Shown piece by piece: positions 8,015-10,863 of a DNA stretch of 10,863 nt (position 1 is its first letter; each line of letters begins with the position of its first letter). The stretch spans positions 1 to 10,863 of the forward strand of contig CAYOLQ010000117.1 in the NCBI GenBank assembly GCA_964404825.1, read 5' to 3'. The DNA is from JACJXF01 sp964404825. GTDB lineage: Bacteria > Bacteroidota > Bacteroidia > Bacteroidales > GCA-2748055. Below the pieces are notes generated by a model. The model was not told where the DNA came from, did no database searches, and saw nothing but the letters and a program-made list of their open reading frames with translations. Made by a program: the position numbers and the translations under genes.

Positions 8015-8950
8015 TTATTTTATTTCCGGGGATGTATCAGAATAATTAATCCATTCCACAACTCTATCCGGCCAGGTGGACAAATAACCTTTTCCGATAG
8101 CCAGAGAAAAGCCATGTCCTCCATAGGGATAAATAATCAGCGATGCAGATACATTGTTTTTCCGGAGCGCATTGTAATATGCAATTGAATTTTCAACCGG
8201 TACAGCCTTATCGTCAGTGGCATGAATCAGTATAGCCGGAGGTGTATCAGGAGTTACCTGCATCTCATTGGAATAGTATTTCAATAGTTCAGGGTCGGGT
8301 GATTTTCCTAATAAAGCTTCTTTTGAACCGGAATGCTGAAACTCTGAAGAAAAGGAAATTACGGGATACATCAGTACAGAGAAATCGGGACGACAACTCA
8401 TCCGATCAATTGGGTCGGGTGAAGCTGGGTTTCCGGGATCAAAATGGGTGGAAAGGGTTGATGCGAGATGTCCGCCTGCAGAAAAGCCCATTATCCCAAT
8501 CCTGTCAGGCTTAATATTCCAGGCGGCTGCGTTAAAACGTACCATCCTCATGGCTCTCTGTGCATCGAGCAGGGGCGATAAACGCGGATTAATATTGCTT
8601 TCAATACCCGGGAGTCTGTATTTCAGAACAATGGCGGCTATTCCTTTTGAGTTGAAAAATTTGGCAATATCACTTCCTTCCCAGTCGTAAGCAAGAATCC
8701 AGTATCCACCGCCGGGACATATTACTACAGCATCTCCCGTCGCATTTTGTTTAGAGGGAAGGAAAACTTCAATTTCAGGGTTCTGAACTTTACTTATTCT
8801 CACAATTCCTGAAGTATCTCTTTTTTCAACTTCATTATTCGGTTTGTAATTTGGAATTTCTTTGTTCCAAAGGGAGAGTTTATGGTTCTGAGCGGACATA
8901 ATACCGAATGAAGTTACAAGTAATATTAGAGAAAGTGATAGTGTTTTCAT
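8015..8950 (-). CDS. Secreted alpha/beta-hydrolase esterase (acetyl-xylan-esterase-like)
   Basis: 311 residues from the ATG at 8948-8950. A further in-frame start at 8974 is TTG and would place charged residues before a normal signal peptide (MKTLSLSLILLVTSFGIMSAQ), so the ATG is preferred. Catalytic features, numbered from this ATG: oxyanion-hole PGGGY at 79-83, nucleophile Ser157 in GFSAGGH, Asp247 in HATDDKAVP, and His279 in YGGHGFS, a complete triad in the usual order. The length and motifs match the COG0657/BD-FAE-type carbohydrate esterases often labelled acetyl xylan esterase. The likely role is removal of acetyl or other acyl groups from a polysaccharide or its oligosaccharides in the periplasm, helping the neighbouring glycosidases. 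The substrate is inferred from context; a feruloyl or general carboxylesterase role cannot be excluded. It follows the DUF1080 gene by 41 bp and precedes GH9 by 78 bp. Confidence 0.85.
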   Translation of the reverse strand: MKTLSLSLILLVTSFGIMSAQNHKLSLWNKEIPNYKPNNEVEKRDTSGIVRISKVQNPEIEVFLPSKQNATGDAVVICPGGGYWILAYDWEGSDIAKFFNSKGIAAIVLKYRLPGIESNINPRLSPLLDAQRAMRMVRFNAAAWNIKPDRIGIMGFSAGGHLASTLSTHFDPGNPASPDPIDRMSCRPDFSVLMYPVISFSSEFQHSGSKEALLGKSPDPELLKYYSNEMQVTPDTPPAILIHATDDKAVPVENSIAYYNALRKNNVSASLIIYPYGGHGFSLAIGKGYLSTWPDRVVEWINYSDTSPEIK

Positions 8951-8991
8951 AGAATGAACTTTAAAAAGTATCAATACAATGTGACAAAAAA

Positions 8992-9729
8992 CTAAAGTTC
9001 CCTTATCCAGATATTCCTGTATGAAACCGGGTTTCCATGATCCTGCAGAAGTATGGATTCTTTGAGCGCATGGGCTTTGTATGTAGGCTGACCTATATAT
9101 TCTGTTGATCCCTTTATTTCATAATGGTTTTGTATCAGAACGCCGTTATGAATAACTGTAATAAATGCAGGGGATTTCAGACTACCGTCATTATTAAACC
9201 TCGGAGCCGTATAAATTACATCATACGACTGCCATTCTCCCGGTTTCCTGCAGGCATTTACCAGCGGGATCCCTTGTTTATAAATTGAACCGGCTTGTCC
9301 GTTGCTGTAAGTGGTGTTGTTGTAACTGTCGAGTACCTGTAACTCATACCTTCCCTGAAGAAAAATACCGCTGTTCCCGCGACCTTGCCCATCCCCCGAA
9401 ACCTTTGCAGGAGTTTTCCATTCAATATGCAACTGGCAGTCGCCAAATGTCTTTTTAGTTTTAATAATTCCTGCTCCCGGTTTTACCGTCAGAGCGCCTT
9501 TTTTTACTACCCATCCGGCAGGTTCTCCATCGGCATTCAGCCATTGATCCATACTTTTGCCATCGAAGAGAATTGTTGCATCTGAGGGTGCAGAGGATCC
9601 GGTTCCCGGGACCATAATCTGAGGAACAGGCGACCAGACTTCAGTAAGCTTGGGATCCCCCTGGCCTGAAACTGTGTAACTGCAGACTGCAACTAGAAAT
9701 GCAGGTAGAAATTTTTTTAATGCATTCAT
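8992..9729 (-). CDS. Secreted DUF1080 / 3-keto-disaccharide hydrolase family protein
   Basis: 245 residues from the ATG at 9727-9729. An in-frame TTG at 9759 would add ten residues before a clear signal peptide (MNALKKFLPAFLVAV..., cleavage near VSGQ), so I chose the ATG. The body is a single concanavalin-like domain of the DUF1080 family (PF06439). ATILFDGKSMDQW at 51-63 opens the domain, FGDCQLHIEW is at 95-104, RGNSGIFLQGRYELQVLDSY at 117-136, and the end reads VSYRNIWIREL. Members are abundant in Bacteroidota and Planctomycetota. Some have been linked to cleavage of 3-keto-glycosides, but most are uncharacterised, so the activity here is uncertain. It is placed 95 bp after the ChbG-like gene and 41 bp before the esterase, which suggests co-transcription. 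No sugar 3-dehydrogenase, the usual partner in a 3-keto route, is visible in the window. Confidence 0.85.
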   Translation of the reverse strand: MNALKKFLPAFLVAVCSYTVSGQGDPKLTEVWSPVPQIMVPGTGSSAPSDATILFDGKSMDQWLNADGEPAGWVVKKGALTVKPGAGIIKTKKTFGDCQLHIEWKTPAKVSGDGQGRGNSGIFLQGRYELQVLDSYNNTTYSNGQAGSIYKQGIPLVNACRKPGEWQSYDVIYTAPRFNNDGSLKSPAFITVIHNGVLIQNHYEIKGSTEYIGQPTYKAHALKESILLQDHGNPVSYRNIWIREL

Positions 9730-9824
9730 CGGGAAGAGATTTATTTGTTTAAAAGTCAATTCATAAAGTGATAAAAATAGCCAAACTATTTAATGATTGC
9801 ATAGCAGAACATTTATATCCCCTT

Positions 9825-10667
9825 TTATTTTTTTACATCCTTATAACTTATCAGCTGTATTTTTCTTTCAGCAATAATCTTTTTTACTTCTGAGCTTGTA
9901 AAAATGTCGGTGACCAATTGTCTGTCGGTTGCAACATTTTCGTAACCGGTATGAAAAATAGCCTGTGCTTCCGGAGTATTGAGTCCGGGGTGCTCAACGT
10001 ACAGGTAAGTTCCGGGTTTCAGACTTTTCAGCATTTCAATAAAATTTTCAGTCCCGGTTTTTTCAGAATTTTTCTCATATGAACCACCTGCAGATTTTAC
10101 CTTGGTTAAATCGGTTTCAAGCTTATATTCGACGGCCAGTTTTTCACAAATGTTTTTAATTTCGGGGGATAAAGAAGCAAATCCCATATGACCTGACAGG
10201 TGCGATACATTGGGTATTTTTTTCATTGCCAGTTCAATTTGAGCCCTGAGTTCAGCTTCAATTTCTTTTAAATCATAGGAACTATGGGCTAATGTTCGGT
10301 TTTCAGGATAATTGTCATTGGGCCAGACCATTGGAAAAAAGTATCCGTCCTCATCTGTTATGGATGGAGCATAGGTCAGAGGCCTCCATTTATAATTATC
10401 CCATTCACTCGTAAGCACCAGATGAACACCCACATCCAGGCCGGGATTATCGTTCAGCATTTTTACAGCTTCTTCAAACCATGCGCAGGGAACCATAATT
10501 TCAACAGACCGGACAATACCGTTTTTAAATGATTCAATACAGGCAAGGTTGGCATTGTGTGATGAACCGATATCATCGGCCCTGACCAGAAGACGAATAT
10601 TTTTCTGAGCGCAACCGGATGGAAGGATTGCAGAAATCAGAGCAAAAAAGATAATTATTTTTTTCAT
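9825..10667 (-). CDS. YdjC/ChbG-family carbohydrate deacetylase, exported, possible lipoprotein
   Basis: 280 residues from an ATG. The family pattern is clear: RADDIGSSHNAN at 29-40 (D31/D32, catalytic and metal Asp), DVGVHL at 78-83 with His82, SHLSGHMGF at 154-162 with His155 and His159, and a later YVEHPG with His225. The family (ChbG/HpnK) consists of metal-dependent deacetylases; E. coli ChbG removes one acetyl group from chitooligosaccharides. Unlike cytoplasmic ChbG, this protein starts with a hydrophobic signal (MKKIIIFFALISAILPSGC). Cys19 could be lipidated, although Pro at -3 makes the lipobox imperfect. It therefore probably acts in the periplasm or at a membrane, on a cluster substrate rather than only chitin. 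It starts 23 bp after the stop of the upstream gene, consistent with an operon. The specific substrate is unknown. Confidence 0.85.
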   Translation of the reverse strand: MKKIIIFFALISAILPSGCAQKNIRLLVRADDIGSSHNANLACIESFKNGIVRSVEIMVPCAWFEEAVKMLNDNPGLDVGVHLVLTSEWDNYKWRPLTYAPSITDEDGYFFPMVWPNDNYPENRTLAHSSYDLKEIEAELRAQIELAMKKIPNVSHLSGHMGFASLSPEIKNICEKLAVEYKLETDLTKVKSAGGSYEKNSEKTGTENFIEMLKSLKPGTYLYVEHPGLNTPEAQAIFHTGYENVATDRQLVTDIFTSSEVKKIIAERKIQLISYKDVKK

Positions 10668-10690
10668 GTTATCGGGTTTGATATGAATAT

Positions 10691-10863
10691 CTAAGGATTT
10701 ATTACTTCCATTACCTTACTCTCCTTATAACCAATGCGGTGGGCCAGAGCTGATACAGTGTCGCCCTTATTAACACTGAAAGGTTCAGAATAAATAAACC
10801 AGTGATTAGGAGTGTATCCTTTATGATTTATCTGATATACGATTGAAGCACCTTCGGTATCTG
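10691..10863 (-). CDS. C-terminal fragment with chitobiase-C/Fn3-associated domain, possibly a sulfatase
   Basis: An open frame enters from the right edge and ends at TAG (10691-10693), giving 56 visible residues. The text has DTEGASIVYQI, then HWFIYSEPFSVNKGDTV, then HRIGYKESKV. This is the pattern of the CHB_HEX_C_1/Fn3_assoc C-terminal domain (TEGASI.Y, W..Y..P, KA.R.GY..S). In Bacteroidota and Planctomycetota this module commonly ends secreted sulfatases of the heparan-N-sulfatase-like group, and also some glycosidases, so a sulfatase is my first guess. No catalytic residue is inside the window. It is 23 bp upstream of the ChbG-like gene on the same strand and probably belongs to the same operon. 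Confidence 0.75.
   Translation of the reverse strand, partial: DTEGASIVYQINHKGYTPNHWFIYSEPFSVNKGDTVSALAHRIGYKESKVMEVINP

Noticed and set aside
167..8022. Identical 14-mer GGTTTGTTATTTTA at 167-180 and 8009-8022
   Set aside because: Both are AT-rich, and the second overlaps the esterase stop codon. There is no matching flank or symmetry, so chance is the simplest explanation.
8015..8974. Longer start for the esterase at 8974
   Set aside because: The start codon would be TTG and would put extra residues before a normal signal peptide. The ATG at 8950 is better.
8992..9759. Longer start for the DUF1080 protein at 9759
   Set aside because: The codon is TTG and the added residues precede a typical signal peptide that begins at the ATG at 9729.
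1..10863. Searched for CRISPR arrays, tRNA/rRNA, insertion sequences, toxin-antitoxin or defence genes
   Set aside because: No regularly spaced repeats, transposase motifs, terminal inverted repeats around a gene, or RNA-gene sequences were recognised. The window is nearly filled by carbohydrate-enzyme genes.

Overview
This window looks like part of a carbohydrate-degradation gene cluster from a member of the Bacteroidota, probably an environmental, non-Bacteroides lineage. The evidence is a type IX secretion (T9SS) C-terminal sorting domain on the largest protein, AT-rich starts without Shine-Dalgarno sequences, and an enzyme set typical of polysaccharide utilization loci. No SusC/SusD pair, regulator, transporter, RNA gene or mobile element is visible. 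The Bacteroidota assignment is an inference from protein families, not from a marker gene.

Every gene I support lies on the minus strand, so transcription runs from high to low coordinates. In that order they are: (1) the C-terminal end of a protein carrying a chitobiase/hexosaminidase-C (Fn3-associated) type domain, quite possibly a sulfatase (10691-10863, cut by the window edge); (2) a secreted or lipid-anchored YdjC/ChbG-family deacetylase (9825-10667); (3) a secreted DUF1080 (3-keto-disaccharide hydrolase family) protein (8992-9729); (4) a secreted alpha/beta-hydrolase esterase (8015-8950); (5) a 1561-residue multimodular GH9 glycanase with four Big2-like domains, two copies of a CBM-like module and a T9SS sorting tail (3251-7936); (6) a secreted GH78 alpha-L-rhamnosidase (214-3060); and (7) the first 34 codons of a class II aldolase, almost certainly rhamnulose-1-phosphate aldolase RhaD (1-102, cut by the window edge).

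The genes suggest a division of labour. The GH9 enzyme, secreted through T9SS and carrying binding-type modules, would cut a beta-glucan-type backbone outside the cell. The esterase and deacetylase would strip acyl or acetyl groups, and the DUF1080 protein may act on oxidised (3-keto) sugars. The GH78 enzyme would release L-rhamnose, and RhaD would split rhamnulose-1-phosphate in the cytoplasm. Together this suggests an acetylated, rhamnose-bearing, beta-glucan-like polymer. The polymer's identity is inference.

Intergenic gaps are 23 to 190 bp, so all or most of the genes could be one transcript. The longest gap, between GH9 and GH78 (3061-3250), holds a perfect 13-bp inverted repeat and a second smaller one. 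It is the best candidate for transcript processing, attenuation or a second promoter. No gene-free stretch exceeds 300 bases. I see no clearly new system. The most useful observations are the GH9 module architecture, the combined substrate hypothesis, and the 3061-3250 intergenic structure.
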